Positions 40,126-49,885 of a DNA stretch of 64,000 nt are shown piece after piece; position 1 is the first letter of the stretch; every line of letters begins with the position of its first letter. The stretch comes from Planctomycetota bacterium (GTDB taxonomy: Bacteria > Planctomycetota > Planctomycetia > Planctomycetales > Planctomycetaceae). The stretch is taken from assembly GCA_022600195.1 (NCBI GenBank), contig JAHZKX010000026.1:1-64000 (forward strand). The letters run 5' to 3'. The position numbers and the translations under genes are program-made. The notes beneath the pieces were generated by a model that saw only the letters and a list, made by a program, of their open reading frames with translations, did no database searches and was not told the origin of the DNA.

Positions 40126-42936
40126 TCAGGTGCCTGTTTTCGCTTCTTCTTTTTCCGGTTCGGTTTTAGTTTCAGGAACCGACTCCTGAGTGATATTCAG
40201 TTGATAAAACTTATTGCGGGTTAAAGCACGGTTCAGTGCGGACTGATCAACGGGGCTGCGGTTGATAAACGAGATTTCTTTGGCATCAGGGTTAATCTGA
40301 ATCGATTTCTGGTCGACCCAGACAAAACCCTTTAAACTTCGTATTGCCGCCTCCTTCGCTTTTTTGCCACCATAGACGCCATAGCGAATGATATATTTCT
40401 GTTTTGTGGTACTTGCTGGGTTGGTTGTTGTGCCGGCGTTGGCGGGATTCGTAGAGCCGTTCATAGCCAGATCGGCTGGGGTGAGGTTGATCTTTTCAGG
40501 TGTCACAATGATTCCTGCTTTAAAGAATGCGCTGATTGCAGGGCTTTCGAATTGACGTTTATTTTCTAAACCATTCAGTTTGATATAAATCCACTTGGCG
40601 TCAAAATTAATGATGAGGGAGTCGGGAACATAGCGGTTGATTTGCCTGAGGTTTGCTTCGGCAATTTTCGGTGTAGTATTTTTATTGAACCTGACTCGAT
40701 TCAATTGCCTGATTCGGAAAGTGAGAAAATTAGAATCCATGATCCGCGAGTTGGTATTGGTACTGACCACTTCAATCGTTGGTGCTTCGTCAGACAGAGT
40801 CATTGATTTGGCAAAAAAGTGATTTGCAAATTTCTGGGGCAAACCTTCGGGGAGTGATCCCACAAATTCAAAACTGAAAGTCATCTTCGCCACGTCAAGC
40901 TGGTCGGCCCCTTTTGCATATCCGGGTACGATATCCTGGAGGCCAAGTCGCGCTTTTTCGACTAATGATTTTATCCAGAACTCGTCATTACCTTTAATCG
41001 CATTTGTATAAAAATCATCAAAGCCTTTTACTTTGAAAGTCGCTTTTTTTCTGGTGATGTCAATGGAGTCATTTGGAGTTTGAGGGGATGTTTTACTTGT
41101 TTTTTTTGTATCAGCTCCAGAGACTGCTGCCATTTGAGGGGCAGGTTGTGAAGAGTTCGGTTTTGTAACTTGTTTTTTGAGCCATTCAATTCCCTTAGGA
41201 AGCCCTTCATCAATCATGGTCTGATAGTGGTCGCTTCCATTTCCTGCCACGAATTCTACGTCAGTACCTTGTGCCGTCAACTGAGATGCAAATTGATAGG
41301 AGTTTTGAAACGAAGTGACCTGATCTCCACGCGAGTGGAATAAAAACACAGGGCATTTCAAATCTTTGATATGTGTCTGCGGTGAACTGAGTCTGAGAAA
41401 GTCTTCTATATCCGGTATCAATGGTTTTATTTGGGGTAAGAAATCTGCCATCGATTTCTTGAGGTCGACCGAAGGTGCATAAGCGAGGCAACCTTTAATT
41501 TGTGGATAATGTTCGGCGAAGAGCAGGGAGAGTGTACCTGCAGAGCTATGTCCGGCGATAAAGACGTTATTCTTATCAATCCCCGGAATGATGGCTTGTG
41601 TTTCCAGAAAAGCATGGACGCAGTTTACGAGTCCGGCTTTACTTTTTTTGAAGTCTTTATGAGCCATTTTGACTTCCTGGTTGGAAGCTTGTTCTCGCCC
41701 CAAAAGAGGCCCATCGAGTGAAAAAGTGATGACAGCGAAGCCCGCTTTCACATAGGGTTCATGCTCGGGGTTTGGACTTAAATCGTAAGAGTCTATTTCC
41801 ATGCCTGTCAACAAATTCGAACCGGCGGGTGGTACGAGAATACAGGGGACTGGGGAAGCCGGGTCAATATCTGGTGGTAGATAAACCCGAAATTTCATTT
41901 TCGCACCGGCTGGTGCATCCCCATCAAATGATCTTGAATTGGACACTTCAAACACTTTTCCGATGGATTTTGTGCTTTGCTTTTGATAAACATTCAATCC
42001 TTCGACCCCTTCAGTAGGCCAGGCCATTAACATTGGCTTGGTCCGGGAGAGATCGAATTTTGCGAGCTGCGTTAACTTGCTTTCTGTATTTTGAGCAGAT
42101 TTCTGAGGCGGAAAATTCGACTGTGTTCGGCTCGGTGTGCGAGATTGAGGATTGCTGTTGAAACGATTGGCTATCCTGTTGTTCTCGGAGGTTGAGTTTG
42201 TGTTTCGGTTGTCGTCAGGAGCCGTATTGGTTGGAAGTGGCGTGTGTGCAAAATTGCGATTTCTGCCTGGGAATATATTACTCACGGAACCATAAAAAAG
42301 AAGAAAAGAAAACACCATCAGGGATACGCCCGTCACAAAAGTAGCCACTGAATGCTTCGTTTGGTCAAATCGCGAGATTCCAAAATAGAGATTGTAAAAA
42401 GGGATTACCAGGCAGAGCGCCAGTTCCCCACCACTTTCCTTAGCTGCTTCAATTAGTAACCCGATGCCACCAGCAAACAGACATCCAATTCCCAGGAGAA
42501 AAGACAGGAAAAAAGCCAACATTAAAAAGCGGCTTTGCATAAAAAAAAGAATTAAATTCAGGAGGATTAAAAAAACGGAAGTACCTGTGATGAACGGTGA
42601 GAAACCATAATCTTTGAGAGAAAAGCTGGATTTGGCTCTCTTTTTTTTCGGTGGTGATGTTTTCTTTTTGCTTGCCTTTGGTTTGGCAGAGGGGCCACCA
42701 CTCAGATTGGCATCCCAGTCAGCGAATTCATCTTCGAGGGGGTCTGCATAAGAATCTGAATCATCATCTAAGAACTCTAATTCCGGTTTGATTTGCTGTT
42801 TTTTTTTCTTTGGCTTCGGGATGACAAATGGCTCGTCACACTTGGGGCATTTCACTTTTTTTCCAAAAGCAGCCGCGTTTTTGATTTTAAAGGAAGCGGT
42901 ACAGTTTGGGCATGTAATAGAGTGTGTGTTAGCCAT
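40126..42936 (-). CDS. MJ0042 zinc-ribbon, membrane and alpha/beta-hydrolase fusion protein
   Basis: About 936 residues from ATG 42936 (a GTG at 42951 is possible). Order: an MJ0042-type zinc ribbon (ITCPNCTASFKI with VKCPKCDEPFVI, residues 8-40); a Lys-rich linker with an acidic patch; three or four transmembrane helices (about 105-220); an Asn/Ser-rich linker; an alpha/beta hydrolase (about 330-600) with nucleophile motif GHSSAG, an acid in SRGDQVTS and a His in GSDHYQT; and a C-terminal part of about 300 residues with two basic alpha/beta segments, the last (KYIIRYGVYGGKKAKEAAIRSL) like heavy-metal-associated or secretin-like small domains. The hydrolase triad looks intact; substrate unknown. 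The ribbon faces the cytosol and the hydrolase is probably on the other side of the membrane or tethered to it. Confidence 0.85.
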   Translation of the reverse strand: MANTHSITCPNCTASFKIKNAAAFGKKVKCPKCDEPFVIPKPKKKKQQIKPELEFLDDDSDSYADPLEDEFADWDANLSGGPSAKPKASKKKTSPPKKKRAKSSFSLKDYGFSPFITGTSVFLILLNLILFFMQSRFLMLAFFLSFLLGIGCLFAGGIGLLIEAAKESGGELALCLVIPFYNLYFGISRFDQTKHSVATFVTGVSLMVFSFLLFYGSVSNIFPGRNRNFAHTPLPTNTAPDDNRNTNSTSENNRIANRFNSNPQSRTPSRTQSNFPPQKSAQNTESKLTQLAKFDLSRTKPMLMAWPTEGVEGLNVYQKQSTKSIGKVFEVSNSRSFDGDAPAGAKMKFRVYLPPDIDPASPVPCILVPPAGSNLLTGMEIDSYDLSPNPEHEPYVKAGFAVITFSLDGPLLGREQASNQEVKMAHKDFKKSKAGLVNCVHAFLETQAIIPGIDKNNVFIAGHSSAGTLSLLFAEHYPQIKGCLAYAPSVDLKKSMADFLPQIKPLIPDIEDFLRLSSPQTHIKDLKCPVFLFHSRGDQVTSFQNSYQFASQLTAQGTDVEFVAGNGSDHYQTMIDEGLPKGIEWLKKQVTKPNSSQPAPQMAAVSGADTKKTSKTSPQTPNDSIDITRKKATFKVKGFDDFYTNAIKGNDEFWIKSLVEKARLGLQDIVPGYAKGADQLDVAKMTFSFEFVGSLPEGLPQKFANHFFAKSMTLSDEAPTIEVVSTNTNSRIMDSNFLTFRIRQLNRVRFNKNTTPKIAEANLRQINRYVPDSLIINFDAKWIYIKLNGLENKRQFESPAISAFFKAGIIVTPEKINLTPADLAMNGSTNPANAGTTTNPASTTKQKYIIRYGVYGGKKAKEAAIRSLKGFVWVDQKSIQINPDAKEISFINRSPVDQSALNRALTRNKFYQLNITQESVPETKTEPEKEEAKTGT

Positions 42937-43085
42937 AGAAATGCTTTTCACTATTGCAGTCGATCAGACAAGAAAATGAGCTGAGATGCTCATAACATTT
43001 GTACCTGATTTTACTGTGTGAACGTGCATGTTGCAAGTAGTGGTTTTATTCAATATCTCAGATTGAAAACGAATGGGATGTCCGT

Positions 43086-43577
43086 TTATTTTTCAGGCTG
43101 GGGGGACCTGTGAGAGATAATTTTTCTGAGCTCTCGCACTTCCATTTTCAGTTGATGAACCTCACTTTTTAAATGATGCAACAACTCATGAGTTTCTTGT
43201 TGAGGTGTGTGTTCATGGTGCCTTGTTTTGCTGATATGATCGCGGAGTTTTGTTTCCCGATTTTCTGCTTCGCGATGAATCTGATGCGCGAGGTCGTGTG
43301 CGCCGGCCGCTTCCAAATGTTTCGCCGCCATATGTAAATTTTCGATTTGATGTTTGTGCAGTTCAATTTGCTCTACCTGCTCCCGTTCGGGATGCTGCCT
43401 GCGTGCCTTGTCTGCCTCTTGCTCCATAAATCTTTTGATGGCAACCGAAAGTGATTCTTCTCTTTCTGCCCTTGGTGATTGGGCTTTCGCCTGGGATGCC
43501 GGTGAGATGAAAAAATTCATTTTCAAAAAACAGGCGACAAATAAGACAGCGAGTGTTGTGATGAGTGTTTTTTTCAT
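43086..43577 (-). CDS. Secreted coiled-coil, His-rich protein
   Basis: About 163 residues from ATG 43577; a longer frame to 43691 has no hydrophobic start and is less likely. A signal peptide (MKKTLITTLAVLFVACFL) precedes a highly charged helix-forming protein. A heptad-like Glu/Arg/Lys/His pattern runs through nearly the whole mature part (EQEADKARRQHPEREQVEQIEL, split over residues about 55-80), ending in a leucine-heptad segment (LLHHLKSEVHQLKMEVREL). No cysteines and no enzyme motif. Likely an oligomeric periplasmic or envelope protein. It lies downstream of the ABC exporter on the same strand, 165 bases apart, so a shared transcript is possible but unproved. Confidence 0.7.
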   Translation of the reverse strand: MKKTLITTLAVLFVACFLKMNFFISPASQAKAQSPRAEREESLSVAIKRFMEQEADKARRQHPEREQVEQIELHKHQIENLHMAAKHLEAAGAHDLAHQIHREAENRETKLRDHISKTRHHEHTPQQETHELLHHLKSEVHQLKMEVRELRKIISHRSPQPEK

Positions 43578-43742
43578 GTCTTCAAGATCTTTCTTTTGAA
43601 GAATATGTATTGGTCTATGAGCCGGTTCTATTCGGGTCAGGGGGCCCATGACCGAACGCAATTTGCAGTTCGAGAATTGGTTTTTTTTCAAAATTATTTT
43701 GAATCGTAGATCTAATCAGGGTGATGACTTCGTGTGATCTCT

Positions 43743-45854
43743 TTATGCAGAACGTTGACGCACCTGGGCACTGAGCAGATTCTGGTAGCGAGGACAGGTG
43801 TTGATCAAAGTACTGTGTGGTCCGGTTGCGACCACTTTCCCAGAGTCCATGACCACGATTCGCGTTGCAAATTCGAGCAGGCTTTGTCCGATGGAGTGTG
43901 TAATGATAAACACGGTTCGCCCGGGTGCAAATTCTTTTAAAGCTTTGTGAATCAGAATTTCACTCTGTGAGTCAATAGCTGATGTTGCTTCATCCAGAAT
44001 CAGGATTTCAGGATCTCGCAAAATGGCTCGAGCCAGAGCAATGCGTTGCCTCTGCCCGCCCGATAACTCTTGTCCTTTTTCTCCGACGTTATAGAGCAAT
44101 CCATCGGGTATTTGCTCGGCGAATTGTGAGACGTGTGCTTTTTTAGCAACAGCTTCAATTTCAGCACGACTGGCTGAAGGGCGACCGTAGCGAATATTTT
44201 CCAGGATCGTATCGTCAAATAACATCGTTTCCTGTGAGACGACGCCAATATGATTTCGGAGATCCTTCAGGCGATAATCTCGGATATCGTTTTCGTTAAT
44301 TAAAACGCTGCCTTTATCGGGGTCATAGAATCGGGGCAGCAGATTGACTAACGTTGATTTGCCGGAGCCATTTTCACCTACCACAATAACGACTTCGCCA
44401 GCAGCGACTTCCAGATTCACACTATCGAGAATCGGATCATTATTTCGTGTGGAATCTTTTCGTAGTGAATACGTAAAGTCGATATTTTTGAACTGTACCG
44501 ATTCCAGGTTTTGTGGGAATGGTTGAGGTTCCTCAGATTCTTTCACCAGTGATTCGCGGTCGATAATCGAAAAGATCCGTTCTGCAGCGGCTGCCGTCCG
44601 TTTGAGTTTTGAGTAGACGGAAGACATTTTTCGAGCAGGGTCAGTGATACCGGCCAGTAACGCATACATCACACCCAGTGTGGCTACATCCATGGGAGCC
44701 GATGCCAGTTGAATGCCCCAGATTTCTGTTTTTCCCCTCAACACCAGATAGGCACCCGGAATTAAGGCAATAAATATGGCCATCATTCCCAGCATTTCCG
44801 TCGTGGGGCTCGTTAAGGAATCAATGCGGACAATGCTCATGGCTTTTTTGAAAAACTCTTTATTTTCATGATGGAAGCGATTGCGATGTTTGCGTGCCCC
44901 ATTAAATGCGATGATGACTTTGGAACTGTCAAAGGATTCTTCGAGAGTTTTATAGATCCGCGACATGCTTTCCATCATTTTCTGGCTGGCATGTTTGAGC
45001 ATTTTTCCGATTTTATAAAACACAATCGCAATCAACGGTGCAAAGATGAACGAAAGGAGTGTCAGTCGCCAATTAATCATAAAGGCGAAAATGATACAGG
45101 CCAGTGCTTTGAGAGGTTCACGAATGATTTTCCCCCCCATTAAAGTTAAGCCTTGAGAGAGCTGCTGCATGTCAAATGTAAAACGCGACATCAGCTCTGC
45201 TGTACCCTGGTCGGTAATACTCTGGTAATCCAGATCAAGAACTTTCCGAAAGCATTCTTTTCGGATGGCCATGGTAGCCAGTTCGACAACGCCCCCTACG
45301 ATCACATCCTGAGTAAAGATGCAGAGCCCTTTGATCAATGTGGCGAATAATAAAATTCCCAAAATGAGGGCGAAGGTATCAAAATGGTCATTGGGGACCC
45401 AGGGAAGAATTGTGGATTGAACCCACTTTAATGCAAAGAGCTCTCGTGAAGCATTGCTGATTTTTTTCTGTTGACGCGAGTGCTCGCTCAAAAGGTTCAC
45501 AGGTGCTTCTGCCAGATCAGTATGAATGGTCTCGAGAGGCAGGGGTTTGAATTCTTGCTGGTCTATATTTTGTGAATGAATTTGAATGGATATTTTTTTC
45601 AGGGCTTCCTGTTTTTCCTGAATGATTTCTTCATTCTTATTGATCTCGTTCTGCACATACTCATTCAGACTTTCCCCCTGTAGCAACACTTTTATTACGG
45701 GAAAGGCGACCGAAAGATTTGCACCCCACAACAGGGCGACCAGAATGGCAAAAAAGAAGGAAACAATGAGTCGCTTGCGGTATGGCCAGACATAGTGCAG
45801 GATTCTCGCGAAGCTGTTCACGTCATTTGCGCTGTTTTTTGAATTGAGCCGCAT
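43743..45854 (-). CDS. MsbA-like ABC exporter (fused membrane and ATPase domains)
   Basis: 703 residues. The N-terminal ABC exporter type-1 membrane domain has about six helices, with the first (LIVSFFFAILVALLWGA) and second separated by an unusually long hydrophilic, helix-rich stretch (about residues 60-155, KNEEIIQEKQEALKKI). The nucleotide-binding domain begins near 445. Walker A is GENGSGKST (about 490-498), the Q-loop VVSQETMLF, the signature LSGGQRQ (about 598), Walker B ILILDEATSA (about 618) and the H-loop His in ITHS. Homodimeric half-transporters of this type flip lipids, lipid A precursors or drugs. The substrate cannot be told here. The neighbouring gene, on the opposite strand, is a MATE exporter. 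Confidence 0.95.
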   Translation of the reverse strand: MRLNSKNSANDVNSFARILHYVWPYRKRLIVSFFFAILVALLWGANLSVAFPVIKVLLQGESLNEYVQNEINKNEEIIQEKQEALKKISIQIHSQNIDQQEFKPLPLETIHTDLAEAPVNLLSEHSRQQKKISNASRELFALKWVQSTILPWVPNDHFDTFALILGILLFATLIKGLCIFTQDVIVGGVVELATMAIRKECFRKVLDLDYQSITDQGTAELMSRFTFDMQQLSQGLTLMGGKIIREPLKALACIIFAFMINWRLTLLSFIFAPLIAIVFYKIGKMLKHASQKMMESMSRIYKTLEESFDSSKVIIAFNGARKHRNRFHHENKEFFKKAMSIVRIDSLTSPTTEMLGMMAIFIALIPGAYLVLRGKTEIWGIQLASAPMDVATLGVMYALLAGITDPARKMSSVYSKLKRTAAAAERIFSIIDRESLVKESEEPQPFPQNLESVQFKNIDFTYSLRKDSTRNNDPILDSVNLEVAAGEVVIVVGENGSGKSTLVNLLPRFYDPDKGSVLINENDIRDYRLKDLRNHIGVVSQETMLFDDTILENIRYGRPSASRAEIEAVAKKAHVSQFAEQIPDGLLYNVGEKGQELSGGQRQRIALARAILRDPEILILDEATSAIDSQSEILIHKALKEFAPGRTVFIITHSIGQSLLEFATRIVVMDSGKVVATGPHSTLINTCPRYQNLLSAQVRQRSA

Positions 45855-46212
45855 AGGTTAAGTATCGCCTGGTGAATGGTTTCTGATCTTGATTCGATCA
45901 CTGAATCCGTTTGCTCTCTCATTGATGTGAATAAAGCACAGTGATGGAAAACGCGAATTAAACTAGGAATCGGAATTCAGGTCCAGATGAGATTTTAATT
46001 GATGGGATTGGTGAACTTAGTGTCAGGTACCAAGAGAGAAGCATTGTGCCCCGCTTTTAGAATTGCGAACATATTGTTCATGTTATGTGTCGTCAGAGGG
46101 GCAATTTCCGGGTTTTTTGATATGCTGCCCTCTGGATTGAGTCGTTTCTGTCTCTCCACACTCAAATCCAGTCGATTCGAGTTCTTTTTTCTCTTGATTG
46201 GATCCGTTCAAG
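45855..46212. other. Intergenic region between two divergent exporters
   Basis: 358 bases between the ABC and MATE genes, AT-rich near the ABC start. The MATE frame is open to a TTG at 46198, but the ATG at 46213 gives the normal N-terminus. No hairpins with T-runs and no RNA gene were seen. Both promoters must lie here. Confidence 0.45.
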
Positions 46213-47667
46213 ATGGGAGCTTCTTCCCACAAATCACAACCATTAGAAGTCGAACCAGGTAGCTTGCGCGAACTGGCGAATATAGCTGTGCCATTGGTTT
46301 TGAGCTGTGGATCACTCTCGGTGATGCATGTGGTGGACCGGATTTTTCTGACATGGTGGTCCACAGATGCTGTCGCTGCTTCATTGCCTGCCGGCATGAT
46401 CCAGTGGGCGGCCATGTCGATTGCCATGGGAAACGCGACTTATGTGAATACTTTTATTGCACAGTACGAGGGCGCCGGTCAGAAGCAGCGTGTATCGGAA
46501 TCGTTTTGGCAGGGTATTTATCTGGCGTTGATCTGGGGGGGAATCCTGTTAATCGGTATTCCACTTGCTCCTCAAATCTTCTACTGGATTGGTCACGTTC
46601 CCGAGGTGCAATCATTGGAGGTTGATTACTTTTCGATCGTCTGTCTGGGCACGGGGCCCGCTTTGCTCTCCACCGTTCTTTCCTGTTTTTACACAGGGCG
46701 TAGCAAGACGATGGTCGTGATGTGGGTGAATCTCTCTGCAGTCGTTCTGAATATTGTTCTGGATTACTGCTTGATCTTTGGTGCCGGCCCATTTCCTGCG
46801 ATGGGAATTAAAGGGGCTGCCATTGCGACCGTTACGGCAAACGTGTCAACGATGGTCTTTTTTATATTGATCATGTATTTGAAGCATGAAGCACGGGAAT
46901 ATGGATTGTTCAATCACTATCGCTGGAATCGTGAGCTCTTCATGCGATTGCTGCGTTATGGATTTCCAAACGGGATGCTGTATTTTGTGGACATCATCGG
47001 GTTTACGATATTTGTTGTTCTAGTGGGACGCATCGGAAAGGTCGAGCTGGCAGCCACAACGATTGCCTTCAATTTGAACTCTCTGGCATTTATTCCGATG
47101 ATGGGGGTCGGGACTGCGGTGATGACGTTGGTGGGCACCAGAGTCGGTGAAAGCAAACCTCAATTGGCTGTGACCACGACCTGGAAAGCATTTGCTGTTT
47201 CCGCGACATATATGTTGCTGTTTGCCGCCGTTTATGTTGGGTTTCCAGAACTGCTCTTGAGTCCTTACGAACCGGAAGTGATTACGGCGGATTTTCTGGA
47301 GGTCAAAGAGACGGTCATTGTGCTATTGCGTTTTGCCGCATTATTTGCATTTTTCGATGCGGCGGCTGTCGTTTTTAGTTCCGCCATTCGTGGAGCCGGG
47401 GATACTCGATTCTGCATGATTTATACATTGATTTCGGGCTGGGCTATTATGGTCATTCCTACCATTCTGATCTGGATGTATGCCGATGCGAGCGTGAAAT
47501 TGTTTGGCAGTTGGATTGCCTGTACTTCCTTCATCGCGGCATTGGGAATCGGATATTTAATTCGGTTTCAGCTGGGACACTGGAAGAAAATGCGCGTGAT
47601 CGAAGATCACTTTTTGAAACCGGTCGTCGAAGATGAAGAGCAGCCGTTCGAGGAAGTCGTAAAATGA
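46213..47667 (+). CDS. MATE family efflux transporter
   Basis: About 484 residues from ATG 46213. Twelve hydrophobic segments are spread in two homologous halves, as in MATE exporters: LANIAVPLVLSCGSLSVMHVVDRIFLTWW starts the first half and LLRYGFPNGMLYFVDIIGFTIFVVLVGRIG the second, with MGVGTAVMTLVGTRVGE in between. These transporters use sodium or proton gradients to expel cationic drugs or metabolites across the inner membrane. The C-terminus is acidic and cytoplasmic (VEDEEQPFEEVVK). It ends 34 bases before the convergent lipoate ligase gene, with no clear terminator. Confidence 0.93.
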   Translation: MGASSHKSQPLEVEPGSLRELANIAVPLVLSCGSLSVMHVVDRIFLTWWSTDAVAASLPAGMIQWAAMSIAMGNATYVNTFIAQYEGAGQKQRVSESFWQGIYLALIWGGILLIGIPLAPQIFYWIGHVPEVQSLEVDYFSIVCLGTGPALLSTVLSCFYTGRSKTMVVMWVNLSAVVLNIVLDYCLIFGAGPFPAMGIKGAAIATVTANVSTMVFFILIMYLKHEAREYGLFNHYRWNRELFMRLLRYGFPNGMLYFVDIIGFTIFVVLVGRIGKVELAATTIAFNLNSLAFIPMMGVGTAVMTLVGTRVGESKPQLAVTTTWKAFAVSATYMLLFAAVYVGFPELLLSPYEPEVITADFLEVKETVIVLLRFAALFAFFDAAAVVFSSAIRGAGDTRFCMIYTLISGWAIMVIPTILIWMYADASVKLFGSWIACTSFIAALGIGYLIRFQLGHWKKMRVIEDHFLKPVVEDEEQPFEEVVK

Positions 47668-47701
47668 TCACGTCATTTTGTGAATGGCCACATCAATCTC
47701 T

Positions 47702-48439
47702 TTAGCGGCGGAGATTCCACTTCTCCGTCGCATATTTTTCTGTGACCAGTTGTCTGACGCGTTCTCCAGGCAGAACGGGCTCTGCCTGATCTGCATTCCA
47801 GGTTTCGATGAAGGCCTGATTGAGTTCCTTCTGGCTGAGGGGATAGTTAGTGACGAAGTCGAGATGGTCGCGTTGAGATCGATATTCGGGTTCCCGTTCC
47901 GGGCTGGTTAAATAGCGGGGAATTCGGTCGAGGTCAAAATCGTACAGGATGGTTCCATGATGCAGGAGCGTGGTTGTCAACCAGCGCTGTGAATTGCCAG
48001 AAAACTTTTGTCCCTGGACTGTTAAGTCGCTGATTCCCTGGAGTTCCACATCCAAGTCAGGGCGGCGGGCGTTAAAGTGATCGCGTATGCGATGTAAAAT
48101 ATCCTGTGTCGTGGCTTCAATTCCGGCCAGATGTTGTTTGTCTGTGATTCGCAAAAACAGGGAGTAGATAAAACAACCCGGACCCAACAAAACGGTACCG
48201 CCGCCTGTACAGCGTCTGAAAATGGGAACGTGATCCTGTTGACAGGCGGTCTGATTGACATTGGCGGCGACTTGATTTGAGCTGCCTAGAACAACCGCAT
48301 ATTGATCGACTTCCCAGATCCGCAGGCAGCCTGCGGAATCCTGTTCATTGATTTGATAGAGCAGAGCTTCATCGAGCGCCAGGTTTTCTTCCGGCGTAGG
48401 CAAAATGGAATTCGAAAATTGGCAGTGGTGATGAAGCAT
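47702..48439 (-). CDS. lplA: Lipoate--protein ligase / octanoyltransferase family protein
   Basis: About 245 residues from ATG 48439, which sits one base after the lpdA stop (TGA-A-ATG) and fits translational coupling; a longer frame to 48472 would overlap lpdA by 32 bases. The BPL/LplA fold shows ENLALDEALL, the RRCTGGGTVLL loop that binds the acyl-adenylate, KFSGNSQR with the catalytic Lys, and LLHHGTILYDFDL. The enzyme attaches lipoic or octanoic acid to lysines of dehydrogenase E2 subunits and the glycine cleavage H protein. Its place directly after sucB and lpdA suggests that it modifies Lys43 of the E2 two genes upstream. Ligase and octanoyl transferase subtypes cannot be separated from motifs alone. 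Confidence 0.88.
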   Translation of the reverse strand: MLHHHCQFSNSILPTPEENLALDEALLYQINEQDSAGCLRIWEVDQYAVVLGSSNQVAANVNQTACQQDHVPIFRRCTGGGTVLLGPGCFIYSLFLRITDKQHLAGIEATTQDILHRIRDHFNARRPDLDVELQGISDLTVQGQKFSGNSQRWLTTTLLHHGTILYDFDLDRIPRYLTSPEREPEYRSQRDHLDFVTNYPLSQKELNQAFIETWNADQAEPVLPGERVRQLVTEKYATEKWNLRR

Positions 48440-48440
48440 T

Positions 48441-49823
48441 TCAGAAATTAAGTGCGCGTCGATCAACGGCAAGTGCCGCTTCTTTGACCGCTTCCGCTAG
48501 TGTAGGATGCGCATGGCAGCAACGGGCAATGTCTTCGCTGCTGGCTCCAAATTCCATTGCGACGGCACACTCTGCGATTAAATCTCCCGCGCGGGGGCCT
48601 ATGATGTGCACCCCTAAAACGCGATCCGTCTTTTTGTCGGCCAGCATTTTGACGCGTCCCTCAGTTTGACCCATGGCACGTGCACGACCATTGGCCAGGA
48701 AGGGGAATGAGCCTTTTCGGTATTCAATCCCCTCTTCTTTGAGTTGTTCTTCAGTTCTTCCGACCGCGGCAATTTCCGGATTGGTATACGCCACGCTGGG
48801 AATGGTATCGTAATTGACGTGGCCGTATCCGGTTACCAGACGTTCTGCAAAGGCAACTCCTTCTTCCTCTGCTTTGTGGGCCAGCATGGCGCCGCCAATC
48901 ACATCTCCAATTGCGTAGATGCCTTTGACGGTTGTTTCATAGTGGGCATTTACTGGAATGAACCCGCGCTGATCTACAACAATTCCCACGTCGTCGAGGC
49001 CGAGCTGATCGGTATTCGGGCGTCTGCCGACCGCCATCAGCACTCGATCGCAGCGAATGGGTTTGCCGTCCGCGATTTCTACATCACAGGTTTTGCGGTT
49101 CGTTTTGACGCCCGTTACCCGGCAGCCTAATTGAAATTCGAGTCCCTGTTTTTCGAAGATTTTTTTTGCTTCGTTGGCGATTTCGGTGTCGGTGGTGGGC
49201 AAAATCCGATCCAGGTATTCCAGAATGGTGACTTTGGCCCCGAGACGGTTCCAGACGGCGCCTAATTCCAGGCCAATCACTCCGCCACCGATGACCACCA
49301 GATGTTTGGGGACCTGTTCGTATTTCAAAGCCTCGGTGCTGGAGCCCACTTTATCGCCATCTAATTCGATACCCGGTAAAGTGGATGGCTGGCTACCGGT
49401 AGCGATCAGAATGTGTTTTGCTTCCAGTTCTGTTGTTTCTTTCCCGTCGTCAACTTTGACTTTACCGGGTGCGGTAATTGTGGCATGGCCTGAGTAGCGT
49501 GTGATTTTATTTTTCTTGAACAGGGAGTCGATGCCGCCCCCCATGGTTTTAACGGTTCTGTCTTTCTGACTGAGCATTTTCGCAAGGTCCAGCGATAAAG
49601 CGCCGACGTTAATGCCCCTGTCTTTGAAGCTGTGTTCTGCTTCTTTATAGAGTTCGCTGGATTCGAGGAGCGCTTTGCTGGGGATGCAGCCGACTCGCAG
49701 GCAGGTACCGCCCAGCATGCGTTCTTTTTCGATACAGGCCACATTCAAACCGAGTTGAGCAGCACGAATGGCGGCAATATAACCACCGGGCCCCGCACCG
49801 ATAATAACCAGATCGTGGTTCAT
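48441..49823 (-). CDS. lpdA: Dihydrolipoyl dehydrogenase (E3)
   Basis: This 460-residue flavoenzyme reoxidises the dihydrolipoyl group of 2-oxoacid dehydrogenase complexes with NAD. The FAD-binding GAGPGG is at residues 9-14, the redox disulfide GGTCLRVGCIPSK has Cys41 and Cys46, the NAD-binding glycine motif is VVIGGGVIGLELG, the second FAD motif is IYAIGDVIGG, and the C-terminal base pair is in HAHPTLAEAVKEA. Length and all active-site residues are standard. It lies between sucB (62 bases upstream) and lplA, which it directly precedes, so the three form one operon. Confidence 0.97.
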   Translation of the reverse strand: MNHDLVIIGAGPGGYIAAIRAAQLGLNVACIEKERMLGGTCLRVGCIPSKALLESSELYKEAEHSFKDRGINVGALSLDLAKMLSQKDRTVKTMGGGIDSLFKKNKITRYSGHATITAPGKVKVDDGKETTELEAKHILIATGSQPSTLPGIELDGDKVGSSTEALKYEQVPKHLVVIGGGVIGLELGAVWNRLGAKVTILEYLDRILPTTDTEIANEAKKIFEKQGLEFQLGCRVTGVKTNRKTCDVEIADGKPIRCDRVLMAVGRRPNTDQLGLDDVGIVVDQRGFIPVNAHYETTVKGIYAIGDVIGGAMLAHKAEEEGVAFAERLVTGYGHVNYDTIPSVAYTNPEIAAVGRTEEQLKEEGIEYRKGSFPFLANGRARAMGQTEGRVKMLADKKTDRVLGVHIIGPRAGDLIAECAVAMEFGASSEDIARCCHAHPTLAEAVKEAALAVDRRALNF

Positions 49824-49885
49824 GTTCTCTTATTTCCTGAAGTGTCAGGAATCCTTTCCGAATCTCAATAATGCGAGTTTGATTC

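Noticed and set aside
43687-43703. AT-only palindrome TTCAAAATTATTTTGAA
   Set aside because: Short A/T pairing with a one-base loop cannot form a stable terminator and is expected by chance in AT-rich spacers.
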